From Afifella pfennigii DSM 17143 (lineage in GTDB: Bacteria; Pseudomonadota; Alphaproteobacteria; Rhizobiales; Afifellaceae): a stretch of 64,000 nucleotides of DNA. Positions 1-7,986 of the stretch are shown piece by piece (the first letter of the stretch is position 1; the number at the start of each line of letters is the position of its first letter). Below the pieces are notes generated by a model. It worked only from the letters and a program-made list of their open reading frames with translations. It was not told the DNA's origin and did not search any database. The position numbers and the translations under genes are program-made. The DNA lies in NCBI RefSeq assembly GCF_000688515.1, contig NZ_JHZK01000010.1, positions 1 to 64,000 on the forward strand, read 5' to 3'.

Positions 1-311
1 ACCAGACGCTGAAGAACCGGATCCTGCTCGAGAACCACTATCTGCCCGGCGCGCTCGAGGCCGCCATCGGCGACTTCATCGATCACTACAACCACCGCCG
101 CGTCCACGAGAGCCTCGGTAACGTCACGCCTGCCGATGCCTACTTCGGCAGGGCGCCGGCCATCCTCGAGGAGAGAAGGAGGATCAAGGACGAAACCATC
201 CGGCAGCGCCGCTTGCTCAACCAGCAGCCCGCAGCCTAACGTCAACCCAATCGAGCCAGACCCTCCAAAGCGTCATGGCCTCCGAAGTCCCGAAATATCT
301 GACGACGGACA
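1..311 (+). mobile_element. Right end of an IS3-family insertion sequence
   Basis: The window opens inside an insertion sequence. Its transposase tail ends at 239 and about 70 bases of non-coding end follow. I place the outer boundary near 311 for two reasons. The strawberry-notch protein on the opposite strand matches its family only up to a DNLES motif encoded at about 314-328. The IS end then reads ...GACGGACA, with the terminal CA expected for an IS3-family end. The left end is outside the window, so the inverted repeat pair and target duplication cannot be checked. Confidence 0.7.
3..239 (+). CDS. IS3-family transposase OrfB, C-terminal fragment (runs in from the left)
   Basis: The open frame from the first base encodes the last 78 residues of a DDE integrase-type transposase. 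The HYNHRRVHESLGNVTPADAY stretch is the highly conserved end of the IS3-family catalytic core. In that family the last catalytic Glu lies just upstream, and the segment ends with a basic tail (RIKDETIRQRRLL). The N-terminal part lies outside the window. It probably catalyses cut-and-paste or copy-out transposition of this IS. The family call is firm; the subgroup is not resolved. Confidence 0.85.
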   Translation, partial: QTLKNRILLENHYLPGALEAAIGDFIDHYNHRRVHESLGNVTPADAYFGRAPAILEERRRIKDETIRQRRLLNQQPAA

Positions 312-3300
312 TGCGATTCCAGATTGTCCTCGGGGCGGAACAGGCCCTGTCCGCCCGTCTGCCTCTGGCCGCGCGTGATCGCGCCCAGGGTGTCGAGCCG
401 GCGGGCGATCGTGCTCAAGAACCGCTTCTCGGCCTTGACGTTGGTGGCGATCGGCCGGAAGAGCGGCGGCTGTGCCTGGTTGGTGCGATGCGTGCGGCCG
501 AGCCCCTGGATCGCGGCATCGGCCTTCCAGCCAGGTTCGAGCAGGTAGTGGACGCGCAGCCGCCTGTTCCGCGCCGACAGCTCGGCGTGATACGACCTGC
601 CGGTTCCGCCCGCCTCGCTGAACACCAGCACCCGCTTCCGGTCGTCCATGAAGGCGGCGGTTTCGGCAAGGTTGGCCGAGCTGGCGCGGGTCTCTACGAC
701 AAGGCGATCGTGGCCTCCGGCGCCTGTCCTGCGGACGATGCGGCGCGAGCGGCCCGTCACCTCGGCCACCATGTCGGTGCCGAAGCGCTGGACGATCTGG
801 TCGAGCGCGCCGGGAACCGGCGGCAGGCTGGCGAGCTTCGCGATCAGCGCATCGCGGCGGGCGACGGCCTCACGGCTCTCGACGGGCTGGCCGTCGCGCG
901 TGACCGGCCGCGACGACAGCCTCCCCTCCGAGTCGGTGAAGGGCTCGTAGAGCTGCACCGGGAAGGAATGGGCAAGGTAGTCGAGGACGTATTCGCGAGG
1001 CGTGATGTGGACGCGGACGTCGTTCCATTCCTCGGTCGGCAGCTCCGCCAGCCTGCGCTCCATCAGCGCCTCGCCTGTCGAGACGATCTGCACGACGGCG
1101 GAATGGCCCGCCTCCAGATCGCGCTCGATCGAGCGGATCAGGGTGGGCGTTTTCATGCTGATAAGCAGATGGCCGAAGAAGCGCTGCTTGGCCGACTCGA
1201 ACGCGGAGCGCGCGGCGGACTTCGCCTGCTTGTTCAGCGTGCCGGAGCCGCCTTCGCCGCCGCCGGTGATGTTGGCGGCCTGCATCGCGGCATCCAAATT
1301 GTTATGGATGATCGCGAACGCCCCGGCATAGGCGTCGTAGATGCGGGTCTGCTCGGGCGTCAGCTCGTGCTCGACCAGCTCGTATTCCACGCCGTCGAAG
1401 GACAGCGAGCGGGCGGTATAGAGGCCGAGCGCGCGCAGGTCGCGGGCGAGCACCTCCATCGCCGCCACGCCGCCGGCCTCGATCGCCTCGACGAACTCGG
1501 CCCTGGTTGAGAACGGGAAATCCTCGCCGCCCCACAGGCCGAGCCGCTGCGCATAGGCGAGATTGTGGACGGTGGTGGCGCCGGTGGCCGAGACATAGAC
1601 GACGCGGGCATCGGGAAGCGCATGCTGAAGACGAAGCCCGGCGCGGCCCTGCTGCGACGGGGCGGCGTCGCCGCGCTCGCCCTTGCCGCCGACCGCGTTC
1701 TGAAGCGCGTGGCATTCGTCGAAGATGACGACGCCATCCCAGTCCGCGCCGAGCCAGTCCACGATCTGTTGGACGCGCGACGCCTTCTCGCCGCGCTCGT
1801 CGGTCCTTAGCGTGGCGTAGGTGGTGAACAGGATGCCTTCGGGCAGCGTGATCGGCTTGCCCTGCGGGAACCGCGACTGCGGGGTAATCAGCAGGCGCTC
1901 CATGCCGAGCGCCGACCAATCCCGCTGCGCGTCTTCCAGGAGCTTGTCCGACTTCGAGATCCACAGCGCCTTGCGGCGGCCTCTCATCCAGTTGTCGAGA
2001 ATGATGCTCGCGGATTCGCGGCCCTTGCCGACGCCGGTGCCATCGCCGATCATGAAGCCGCGCCGGAAGCGGACGGAGCCGCTCGCGTCGTCGGCAGCGG
2101 CCTTCACGACATCGAAGGTCTCATCGACCGTCCATGATCCGGCCAGATGGTCGGAATGCGCCTCGCCTGCATAGATCAGGGTTTCGAGCTGGGCGTCCGA
2201 CAGCAGATCGTGGATGTTGGCCGGTAGGCGCGGCCGGTAGCTCGGCTTCGGCGGCGCGACGGAGGCCATCGCCGCCGACTGGACCAGCTTGGTCGGATGC
2301 GGCTGCCCGCCGGGAATACGGATCGCCTGGAGCGCGTATTCCTCATAGATGGAATCGGTGATGCGGCCGGTCCCGGCATCCTGCCTATCGACGGTCTCGT
2401 ATACGAGATCGACGCCCTCCGGCTCGGCCAGCGCCTTCCTCGGCGCGGCCTTCGCCGCGCGGGAGAGATAGCCGCGCACGGTGCGGGGCGCGGGCGTGGC
2501 GGCGACCGGAACCGCGACGGCGGGATCGACCGGCAGGCGGGCCGGCACATGCCCGGCCACCCAATCCATCAGCGTCGCGGCGTCGGCTGCGATACCGCGC
2601 GAAGCGGGAAAGACGGCGGGATCGTCGGCCGGCACCTTGTCGATGACGGTGAGCCGCGTCGGGAAGGTCGTGCCGTGCTTGGCATAGACCGAGCCGTCGA
2701 TCGCGGCTGAGAACACGACGCGGCCGCGCTCCTGCAGACGGGCATAGGCGGAAGCCCATTCGGGCGCGTCGGGCGCGAAGTTGGCGCCGGTGATCGTCAC
2801 GAGGCGGCCGCCGGGAGCCAGACGCGCCAGCGCCGAGGCGACATGGCGGAACGCTGCGTTGGCCATGCGGGTCTCGACATTGGCCATGACGGAGAATGGC
2901 GGGTTCATCAGCACGACGGTCGGCGTCACGCCAAGATCGAGGTGGTCGTCGATCTGGGCGGCGTCGAAGCGCGTGACGGACAGGGCCGGAAAGAGGGAGG
3001 AGAGAAGCGAGGCGCGGGTCTCGGCCAACTCGTTGAGGACGAGCGTGCCGCCGGCGATCTCCGCCAGGATGGCAAGCAGGCCGGTGCCGGCCGCGGGTTC
3101 CAGCACCCGGTCGGCCGGCGTGATCGCGGCCGCCGTCGCCGCGACCAGGCCGAGCGGGATCGGGGTCGAGAACTGCTGGAAGGACTGCGCCTCCTCGGAC
3201 CGGCGCGTGTGGGTCGGCATCAGCGCGGCGATCTTCGCAAGCAGCGGCAGGCTCGCCGCCGGGGAGCCGCCCTTGCGGTAGAGCGCCTTGCCGAACCTGC

Positions 3301-3553
3301 GCAGGAACAGCACCGTGGCCGCCTCGCAGGCTTCGTAGGCCGTCTTCCAGTTCCAGGCGCCCGCCGCGTCGGAGCCGCCGAAGGCGGTCTCCATCGCGTG
3401 GCGCAAGGCCGGCGCGTCGATGCGCTGGCCGCGTTCGAGATGGGGAAGGAGGAGCTGCGCGGCCGCGAGGATGGCGGCGGCGGTGTCGGGCTCGCAGGCG
3501 TGCGGGATCGACGCGGCCGCGTTGGCGGCCACGGTAGCGGGCATCATGTTCAT
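242..3553 (-). CDS. Methyltransferase-helicase of the strawberry-notch type, 3' end cut off by an IS
   Basis: About 1,103 residues. An N-terminal class I methyltransferase domain shows an SAM-binding motif (LEPAAGTG, residues 151-158) and an NPPF catalytic motif (217-220). A strawberry-notch superfamily-2 helicase core follows, with a Walker A variant (GDGTGVGKG) and a DECH Walker B box. Such proteins are backbone genes of rhizobial integrative elements and plasmids; their role is not established. I chose the ATG at 3553 because the upstream extension reads through the structured leader. Native sequence ends at DNLES (about residue 1080); the last 23 residues come from the IS end, so the C-terminal domain normal for the family (full length is usually longer) is missing. 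Probably non-functional or altered. Confidence 0.8.
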   Translation of the reverse strand: MNMMPATVAANAAASIPHACEPDTAAAILAAAQLLLPHLERGQRIDAPALRHAMETAFGGSDAAGAWNWKTAYEACEAATVLFLRRFGKALYRKGGSPAASLPLLAKIAALMPTHTRRSEEAQSFQQFSTPIPLGLVAATAAAITPADRVLEPAAGTGLLAILAEIAGGTLVLNELAETRASLLSSLFPALSVTRFDAAQIDDHLDLGVTPTVVLMNPPFSVMANVETRMANAAFRHVASALARLAPGGRLVTITGANFAPDAPEWASAYARLQERGRVVFSAAIDGSVYAKHGTTFPTRLTVIDKVPADDPAVFPASRGIAADAATLMDWVAGHVPARLPVDPAVAVPVAATPAPRTVRGYLSRAAKAAPRKALAEPEGVDLVYETVDRQDAGTGRITDSIYEEYALQAIRIPGGQPHPTKLVQSAAMASVAPPKPSYRPRLPANIHDLLSDAQLETLIYAGEAHSDHLAGSWTVDETFDVVKAAADDASGSVRFRRGFMIGDGTGVGKGRESASIILDNWMRGRRKALWISKSDKLLEDAQRDWSALGMERLLITPQSRFPQGKPITLPEGILFTTYATLRTDERGEKASRVQQIVDWLGADWDGVVIFDECHALQNAVGGKGERGDAAPSQQGRAGLRLQHALPDARVVYVSATGATTVHNLAYAQRLGLWGGEDFPFSTRAEFVEAIEAGGVAAMEVLARDLRALGLYTARSLSFDGVEYELVEHELTPEQTRIYDAYAGAFAIIHNNLDAAMQAANITGGGEGGSGTLNKQAKSAARSAFESAKQRFFGHLLISMKTPTLIRSIERDLEAGHSAVVQIVSTGEALMERRLAELPTEEWNDVRVHITPREYVLDYLAHSFPVQLYEPFTDSEGRLSSRPVTRDGQPVESREAVARRDALIAKLASLPPVPGALDQIVQRFGTDMVAEVTGRSRRIVRRTGAGGHDRLVVETRASSANLAETAAFMDDRKRVLVFSEAGGTGRSYHAELSARNRRLRVHYLLEPGWKADAAIQGLGRTHRTNQAQPPLFRPIATNVKAEKRFLSTIARRLDTLGAITRGQRQTGGQGLFRPEDNLESHVRRQIFRDFGGHDALEGLARLG

Positions 3554-3665
3554 CGGGGAACCTCGGGAGAGCGGGAACGGGACGAGCCGCGCAGCGCTCT
3601 CTCTCGACCGCACCGGCTCGAACCCGTCCAGGCCTTCCTCTGCCTCTCGGACCACCGGGACCGAC
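3554..3665 (-). promoter_or_regulatory. Structured 5' leader of the strawberry-notch gene (radC-motif-like)
   Basis: On the minus strand the leader has a GACGGG...CCCGTT outer pairing extended by a perfect 7-bp stem CGAGCCG/CGGCTCG. A GAGAGAGAG purine tract lies inside it. Similar elements, with different stem sequences but the same layout (GAGAGGCAG, GACGGG, GAGAGAG, CCCGTY), precede the parB-like and ardC-like genes in this window. Genes for DNA-binding and antirestriction proteins are the usual neighbours of the radC RNA motif, so this may be that motif. The identification is inference. Confidence 0.45.
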
Positions 3666-3694
3666 AAACGGTCGGCCGATCTGCCGGAAGCGGA

Positions 3695-4339
3695 TCAGCC
3701 GAAGCGGCGGCCTGATGCGGTGAAGGTGTAATCGTTGGCGACGATGGTTTCGTCGACCACCTCGTCGGAGGTCTGATACTCGTATTCGCGCTCAAGCCGG
3801 CGATAGAGCCAGCGTGCGAGATCGCGCAGCGCCTCCGTCACGTCATCCTCGGCTTCGGCGGTCATGTCCTGATAGACGGGACTGACGCGCCCGACCGAGA
3901 TCGCCATGCTGTATTCGTGGCAATAGCGGCCGCGATGGCTGATGGTGGCATGGAGCTGGTAGAAGTTGCGGCGCTGGATCGCCTGGAGCGCATCGGCGAT
4001 CCGGTGAAGCTCGCCATCCTTCGGCGCGTAGTCGCGGATGTTCCGCGCCGCGCCTTTGGCATGGCTGTAGTTTCCCTCGTAGCTGGCGCCGTCGCCCTGG
4101 CTCCAGAAGCCGGAGAAGAAGATGCACGGCTTCTGCCTTGTGCCGCCGCCATAGAGGGGAACGGCGCGGGTCCGCAGCCGCACGCCGAGGATTTCGCACA
4201 CACGCTCGAAATCGTCGAAGACGAACTCGAACCAGTCGTGGTCGAAGGCGCCCTGCCGATACCAGACGCGCGCCTTCTCCTTCGCGCCCTCGGACAGCTC
4301 GTCGAGGCGATAGACGGTGGTTTCGACGATCTCAGGCAT
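3695..4339 (-). CDS. Conserved mobile-element protein of unknown function, 214 aa
   Basis: The 214-residue protein starts MPEIVETTVYRLDEL and has an acidic, aromatic-rich sequence without membrane segments. I recognise the type from mobile elements, where homologues have sometimes been labelled as toxin-antitoxin components without clear proof; I assign no function. The ATG at 4339 has a GGGAGCGG ribosome-binding sequence and overlaps the end of the preceding gene by 8 bases, so the two are probably translationally coupled. A longer open frame upstream exists only because it is antiparallel-frame GC-rich sequence inside the neighbouring gene. Confidence 0.65.
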   Translation of the reverse strand: MPEIVETTVYRLDELSEGAKEKARVWYRQGAFDHDWFEFVFDDFERVCEILGVRLRTRAVPLYGGGTRQKPCIFFSGFWSQGDGASYEGNYSHAKGAARNIRDYAPKDGELHRIADALQAIQRRNFYQLHATISHRGRYCHEYSMAISVGRVSPVYQDMTAEAEDDVTEALRDLARWLYRRLEREYEYQTSDEVVDETIVANDYTFTASGRRFG

Positions 4340-4745
4340 TGCGGCCGCTCCCATCGGGATCGCGGGCGCCGGCCATGATCGCTTCCGCCTTGGCGATCGC
4401 CGAGACGGCGCGTCGCCGCCAGAGCGCGAGTTCGGGCGCTGCGGGATCGGCGGCGGCGAACATCTTGAGAAGGCCGAGCAGCACCTCGAAATGCCGCGCC
4501 TTCCGGCGCATGGTCTCGCCATATTGCGAGGGGACCGGAAGGCTGCGCGCCGCATGGGGTGCGCCGGTTCCTTCCCAGATGCCGGTGACGAAGGTTTCGC
4601 CGGGGGTGTCGTGGGAAATCTTGCGGATCGACCAATCCTCGTCTTCCAACGCCAGCCGGCACGCCTTGTCGACGGTATCGGCCTCGTAGGGGCGAAGTCG
4701 GTAGACCGGCACGTCATGTGCGGTCTCGATAGTGAAGGTGGGCAT
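4332..4745 (-). CDS. Conserved mobile-element protein of unknown function, 137 aa
   Basis: A 137-residue protein beginning MPTFTIETAHDVPVYRLRPY, with a repeated pattern of charged and aromatic residues and no motif I can name. The ATG at 4745 follows a strong AGGAGG site, itself just after a GC-rich hairpin and a CGTTTCAGGAG string that also precedes the gene at 5011-5271. It overlaps the next gene downstream (3695-4339) by 8 bases, indicating an operon of element backbone genes. Confidence 0.65.
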   Translation of the reverse strand: MPTFTIETAHDVPVYRLRPYEADTVDKACRLALEDEDWSIRKISHDTPGETFVTGIWEGTGAPHAARSLPVPSQYGETMRRKARHFEVLLGLLKMFAAADPAAPELALWRRRAVSAIAKAEAIMAGARDPDGSGRNA

Positions 4746-4790
4746 GGAAGCCTCCTGAAACGAAAAATGCCCGGCGCGAGGCCGGGCGTG
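4746..4790 (-). promoter_or_regulatory. Hairpin plus CGTTTCAGGAG leader
   Basis: Read on the minus strand: a 7-bp GC stem (GCCCGGC at 4781-4787 pairing with 4769-4775), a short T-rich stretch, then CGTTTCAGGAG carrying the ribosome-binding site of the 137-residue gene. The same arrangement occurs at 5272-5314. The stem plus T-run resembles an intrinsic terminator placed directly on top of the translation start, so it could limit read-through from upstream while protecting or gating the downstream message. Confidence 0.5.
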
Positions 4791-4813
4791 GTTGGGAGAA
4801 TGGGCGGGGGGCG

Positions 4814-5014
4814 TCAGTGGCGGGTTCGCATGAAGGCGCGCTGGATCTCCGCGTGCCGGCGAAGCATCGCGCAGTAGAACATCCTGCGAAGGAGCCGCCG
4901 GCACGGATCGGCGCGGACTTCGCGCGGCACGTATTTTGCCGCCGCCCGGACCACGGCCCGGTCGGTATCGAGCGGGGCGACGCCGAGATCGGGATAGTGC
5001 GAGCGCAACATCAC
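4814..5014 (-). CDS. Small basic mobile-element protein, 66 aa
   Basis: A 66-residue Arg-rich protein starting MMLRSHYPDLGVAPLDTDRA. Its start codon overlaps the stop of the preceding gene (ATGA at 5011-5014), the normal sign of coupled translation. No domain is recognised; the basic C-terminal half could bind nucleic acid, but that is a guess. It sits in the backbone operon between the DUF6117-like gene and the 137-residue gene. Confidence 0.6.
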   Translation of the reverse strand: MMLRSHYPDLGVAPLDTDRAVVRAAAKYVPREVRADPCRRLLRRMFYCAMLRRHAEIQRAFMRTRH

Positions 5015-5271
5015 CGGCCTCCGTCATCGCGAGGTAGGAAGCCTGACGGGTCGTCCGGGTCCGGCGGAAGATAGGCGTCGTAGGGATTGCCATCGGCCAG
5101 ATGGCCGAACGGCGTGAAGACGTAATCGCCGCCGTCGCGGCCGACCGCGCAGATGACGTAGCGCAGGTCGCCGGTCGCGGCGTCCTGGCATTCCATCAGC
5201 GCGAGGCTGCCGTCGCCCGCGGCTTTCAGCAGCGTGTTGAAGTTGGTGCGAGCATGGTCGGGAATCGCCAT
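5011..5271 (-). CDS. DUF6117-like small protein, 86 aa
   Basis: The 86-residue protein begins MAIPDHARTNFNTLLKAAGD and has a DLRYVICAVGRDGGDYVFTP segment typical of a small family common in rhizobial plasmids and integrative elements (DUF6117, named from memory). The ATG at 5271 follows CAGGAG with good spacing. A longer upstream extension would read through the hairpin leader and is rejected. Function unknown; coupling to the 66-residue gene is by a 4-base overlap. Confidence 0.7.
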   Translation of the reverse strand: MAIPDHARTNFNTLLKAAGDGSLALMECQDAATGDLRYVICAVGRDGGDYVFTPFGHLADGNPYDAYLPPDPDDPSGFLPRDDGGR

Positions 5272-5320
5272 CGTGATCTCCTGAAACGAAAACGGCCCGG
5301 CCATGGCCGGGCCGAGAGTG
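5272..5320 (-). promoter_or_regulatory. Hairpin plus CGTTTCAGGAG leader (second copy)
   Basis: A perfect 10-bp arm palindrome at 5293-5314 (CGGCCCGGCC, 2-base centre) is followed on the minus strand by TTTTCGTTTCAGGAG. The last 15 bases match the leader at 4752-4766 base for base, while the stem sequence differs. The arrangement places a terminator-like structure within a few bases of the ribosome-binding site. Confidence 0.5.
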
Positions 5321-5354
5321 AGGAAGGAACGGAGCGGCCGGAGCCGCTCCACGA

Positions 5355-7517
5355 CTATTCGGCGGCGACCAGATGCTCGGGATCGCTCCCCTCGGCGCCG
5401 GCCGCCACATCGTCCTCGTCGTCTGCGAGGAAGGCGGGCAGCGCCTCGGCGTCGTCGCTGCTGCTCGCGTCAAGCTCCGGCTCGGCATCGAGCGGACGCA
5501 GCGGCTCGGGCAGCCAGCCGGTGTCGGCCAGAAGCCGTTCGGCTTCCTCGGCCATGTCGCCCTTCTTCAGATGGGCGATGAGGTCCGCCGCACGGTCGCC
5601 GGCGCCCTCGCGGACGGCTTCGAGGATGCGGGTCTTGGGAACGCGGCCGAGATAGTTGTCGACCGTGGGCCGGAAGCCCGCCTCGATCATGTCGAGCCCG
5701 GTGGTGCGTGCGAGCCGATCGGCCTCGGCCATGCGAAGGTCGAGACCGTACTGCGAGATGCCGGTGGCGCTGATCGGGTTCGGCCGCTCGTAGAGCGCGT
5801 TGATGCCGAAGCTGACGCAATGGGCGAGCAGCGCCAGGCGGCTGGCCTCGTCCAGCACGGCGAGCCAGTCCCAGAGCGCGTCGTCGTCGGAGGGAAGGTC
5901 CGCCTTCCAGCCGTCGTGCCGCTCCTTGACCGACTGCGCATAGGGGCTGTCCTTGAGGTCCGGACCCTGCTCGCGGAAATAGACCTCGCGGACGGAAGCC
6001 CCAACCGCGGCGCCGGTGGTGGAGCGCCCGAACGTGTCGCGCACCAGCTTGTGCAGCAGCGCCGTGAGCGCGACTTGCGGGTTTGCGCCTACCGCATCGC
6101 GCAGCGCGAGCGTGCGATGCGCCGTCAGTTCGGCCACCAGCCTTTCCGACAGGGGACGGATGACGTCTTCCTCGTCCTCCTCCGGCTCGGCCGGCTCGCC
6201 GCCGATGGTGATGACGGTCCGGATGACGCGCGGCTCCTCCGTGCCGCCGCCGTCCGCGTCGGCGCCTACGGCCTCCGGCGCTTCGCCGTCGATCGCTGCG
6301 GCCGGCTCGTCCTCGGGCCGGACATAGCCGCGTTCGACGACAAGATCGCCATCGGAGTCGACCGAGATAAAGACGCCGGCGGCTGCAATCTCGGCCGGGT
6401 CGTAGATGGCCGGACGGTTCTCGAAGGCGTCCAGGGCCTCCTCGATCTCCGTGAGCCGCTGGTGGGTCTCGTCGGGCAGCTCGTCGCAGCCGTCATGCTC
6501 GGCCATCAGGGCGTCGTACTCGTCGCGCAGCGCCTGGCGCTGCTTGCGCTCCTTGCGCGTGAGTTCGGGCAAGGTGCCGGCGAGCACGCGAAGGCCCCGC
6601 TCGTGACCGAGCGGGAGGTCGAGGCTGACGGTGATCCACTTCCAGCCCTCGGCGGCCACCTCGTCGGCGACGGTCCTGAGCTTGTCGGCAACAAGTCTGT
6701 CGAGGAGCGGCACGTCGTCCAGCCAGCCGCTGTCCTCCTCGTCGAACAGGTAGCGCGGCAGCACCGGGCCGCCGGCCGCGACATAGGCGTCGAGGCCGAT
6801 GAACATGGCGCGCTTGTCGGACGCGGGAACGCTGGTCTCGGTGAGCATCTGGCGGACGTGCCAGGGTTCGCGGTAGTGCGACTGCCTCACGGCATCCCAG
6901 ACCTGCTCCTGACGGGCATGATCGGGATTCGCGGTGAAGGTCTCCAGCAGCGCCAGCGTCATGCCGTTCTCGGCATAGACCTCAAGCAGCTTCGGCGAGA
7001 CCTTGGAGAGCGCGAGGCGCTGCGCGACATAGCGCTCGGTGGTGAAGTAGGCGGTGGCGACCTCCGCCTCGGACATGCCGCCGTCGACCATGCGCTTGAA
7101 GGCGCGGAACTGGTCGAGCGGATGCAGCGCCAACCGCAGCACGTTCTCGGCCAGCGAATCGTCCACGGCCGTCGTCTTGGCGTCGGCCTTCTTGACGATG
7201 CAGGGAACAAGACCGTCCTCGGGGAAACGCCCCGCCTTCACCAGCCGGGCGATCGACCTGTAGCGGCGACCGCCCGCCGGGGTCTCGAAATCGCCGGTCT
7301 CGTTGCCGTCCGCATCGAGGATGGCGCGGACATTGAGGCCCTGCACGAGATCCTCGCGGCGGTCGATGTCGAAGGTGAGTTCGTCCAGGCCTGCCTCGAC
7401 GTCGACCTCGCGGACGTTGCTGTCCGACAGCCTGATCCGGTTGAAGGGAATATCGCGCGCCCGCGAGAAGACGATCATCGGGACGGCGGCGGACTTCTTC
7501 CTGGCAGCTCTTGCCAT
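5355..7517 (-). CDS. Long ParB/RepB-like nuclease-fold protein of the element backbone
   Basis: A 720-residue protein. The N-terminal ParB/sulfiredoxin-like domain is visible: a box I with a GGRRYR motif (82-87), a box II with ENVLRLALHPLDQFRAF (about 125-140), then a helix-turn-helix region (TERYVAQRLALSKV). A long C-terminal part (about 430 residues) is acidic and of unknown function. It is much longer than a chromosomal ParB (about 300), as usual for the version in rhizobial integrative elements, where it is thought to act in element maintenance. The ATG at 7517 follows a structured leader and is preferred over an extension through it. It is the first gene of the backbone block that runs to the strawberry-notch gene. 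Confidence 0.8.
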   Translation of the reverse strand: MARAARKKSAAVPMIVFSRARDIPFNRIRLSDSNVREVDVEAGLDELTFDIDRREDLVQGLNVRAILDADGNETGDFETPAGGRRYRSIARLVKAGRFPEDGLVPCIVKKADAKTTAVDDSLAENVLRLALHPLDQFRAFKRMVDGGMSEAEVATAYFTTERYVAQRLALSKVSPKLLEVYAENGMTLALLETFTANPDHARQEQVWDAVRQSHYREPWHVRQMLTETSVPASDKRAMFIGLDAYVAAGGPVLPRYLFDEEDSGWLDDVPLLDRLVADKLRTVADEVAAEGWKWITVSLDLPLGHERGLRVLAGTLPELTRKERKQRQALRDEYDALMAEHDGCDELPDETHQRLTEIEEALDAFENRPAIYDPAEIAAAGVFISVDSDGDLVVERGYVRPEDEPAAAIDGEAPEAVGADADGGGTEEPRVIRTVITIGGEPAEPEEDEEDVIRPLSERLVAELTAHRTLALRDAVGANPQVALTALLHKLVRDTFGRSTTGAAVGASVREVYFREQGPDLKDSPYAQSVKERHDGWKADLPSDDDALWDWLAVLDEASRLALLAHCVSFGINALYERPNPISATGISQYGLDLRMAEADRLARTTGLDMIEAGFRPTVDNYLGRVPKTRILEAVREGAGDRAADLIAHLKKGDMAEEAERLLADTGWLPEPLRPLDAEPELDASSSDDAEALPAFLADDEDDVAAGAEGSDPEHLVAAE

Positions 7518-7640
7518 CGTGGTTTCTCCACGACGGGCGCGGAGAGCCTCTCTCTCCGCTTCCAACCCGTCACGGAAAACCCGGTCCCCTCTCTTCCTCT
7601 CGGCTGTGCCGGCACAAGCCAGCGCAGCCATCGGCCGGAA
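7518..7640 (-). promoter_or_regulatory. Structured 5' leader of the parB-like gene (radC-motif-like)
   Basis: On the minus strand an inner hairpin GCGGAGA/TCTCCGC (7 bp) sits inside an outer stem GACGGGT/GCCCGTC, immediately before the ATG. The same two nested stems occur upstream of ardC with different, compensated bases (TCGGGAG/CTCCCGA inside GACGGGC/GCCCGTC). This pattern of covariation argues for a conserved RNA rather than chance. Confidence 0.55.
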
Positions 7641-7986
7641 CGGTCACAAGGCGTACTGCCGGGGCCGTTCGTCGTTGACGCGGTATTTGCAGCGCAACGC
7701 CAGAATCGCGCCGTTCTGCCGCTCGACCTTGCGGCGAAGCCGCTTCAAGCTCGGCCTGGGCGGCATCCGTCATTCGGTCGAGGATGCGCCGGTATTCGGC
7801 CTCGTCGGCGCCGGTCCACCGGCTCATCCGGCGATGATACCAGCGCGACTTCGGACGCCGCCGGATGGTCTCGGCTTCGGCGCCGTCGCAAAGCCGGTGC
7901 TCGACAAAGGCGAGGTTGTGCCGGGTTTCCGCCAGGCCCGCCTCCATTCGGGCGAGCGCCGTGCGCGACTGGGCATAGGTCATCAT
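7570..7986 (-). CDS. Small mobile-element protein with an apparent frameshift near its end
   Basis: It starts at 7986 with an ATG overlapping the ardC stop (ATGA) and encodes MMTYAQSRTALARMEAGLAE and more. As read, the frame continues to 7570 and into the leader of the parB-like gene. One base out of frame, from about 7742, the sequence instead reads LERLRRKVERQNGAILALRC and stops at 7644. That version looks far more protein-like (coiled-coil start, then a compact end) and leaves the parB leader non-coding. I infer a 1-base insertion in the GAAGCGGC region; the intact gene would be 7644-7986, about 114 residues. Function unknown. Confidence 0.6.
   Translation of the reverse strand: MMTYAQSRTALARMEAGLAETRHNLAFVEHRLCDGAEAETIRRRPKSRWYHRRMSRWTGADEAEYRRILDRMTDAAQAELEAASPQGRAAERRDSGVALQIPRQRRTAPAVRLVTVPADGCAGLCRHSREEERGPGFP

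Noticed and set aside
3695-4339. Label as an antitoxin
   Set aside because: Some homologues are so named, but no toxin partner or DNA-binding motif is visible here.
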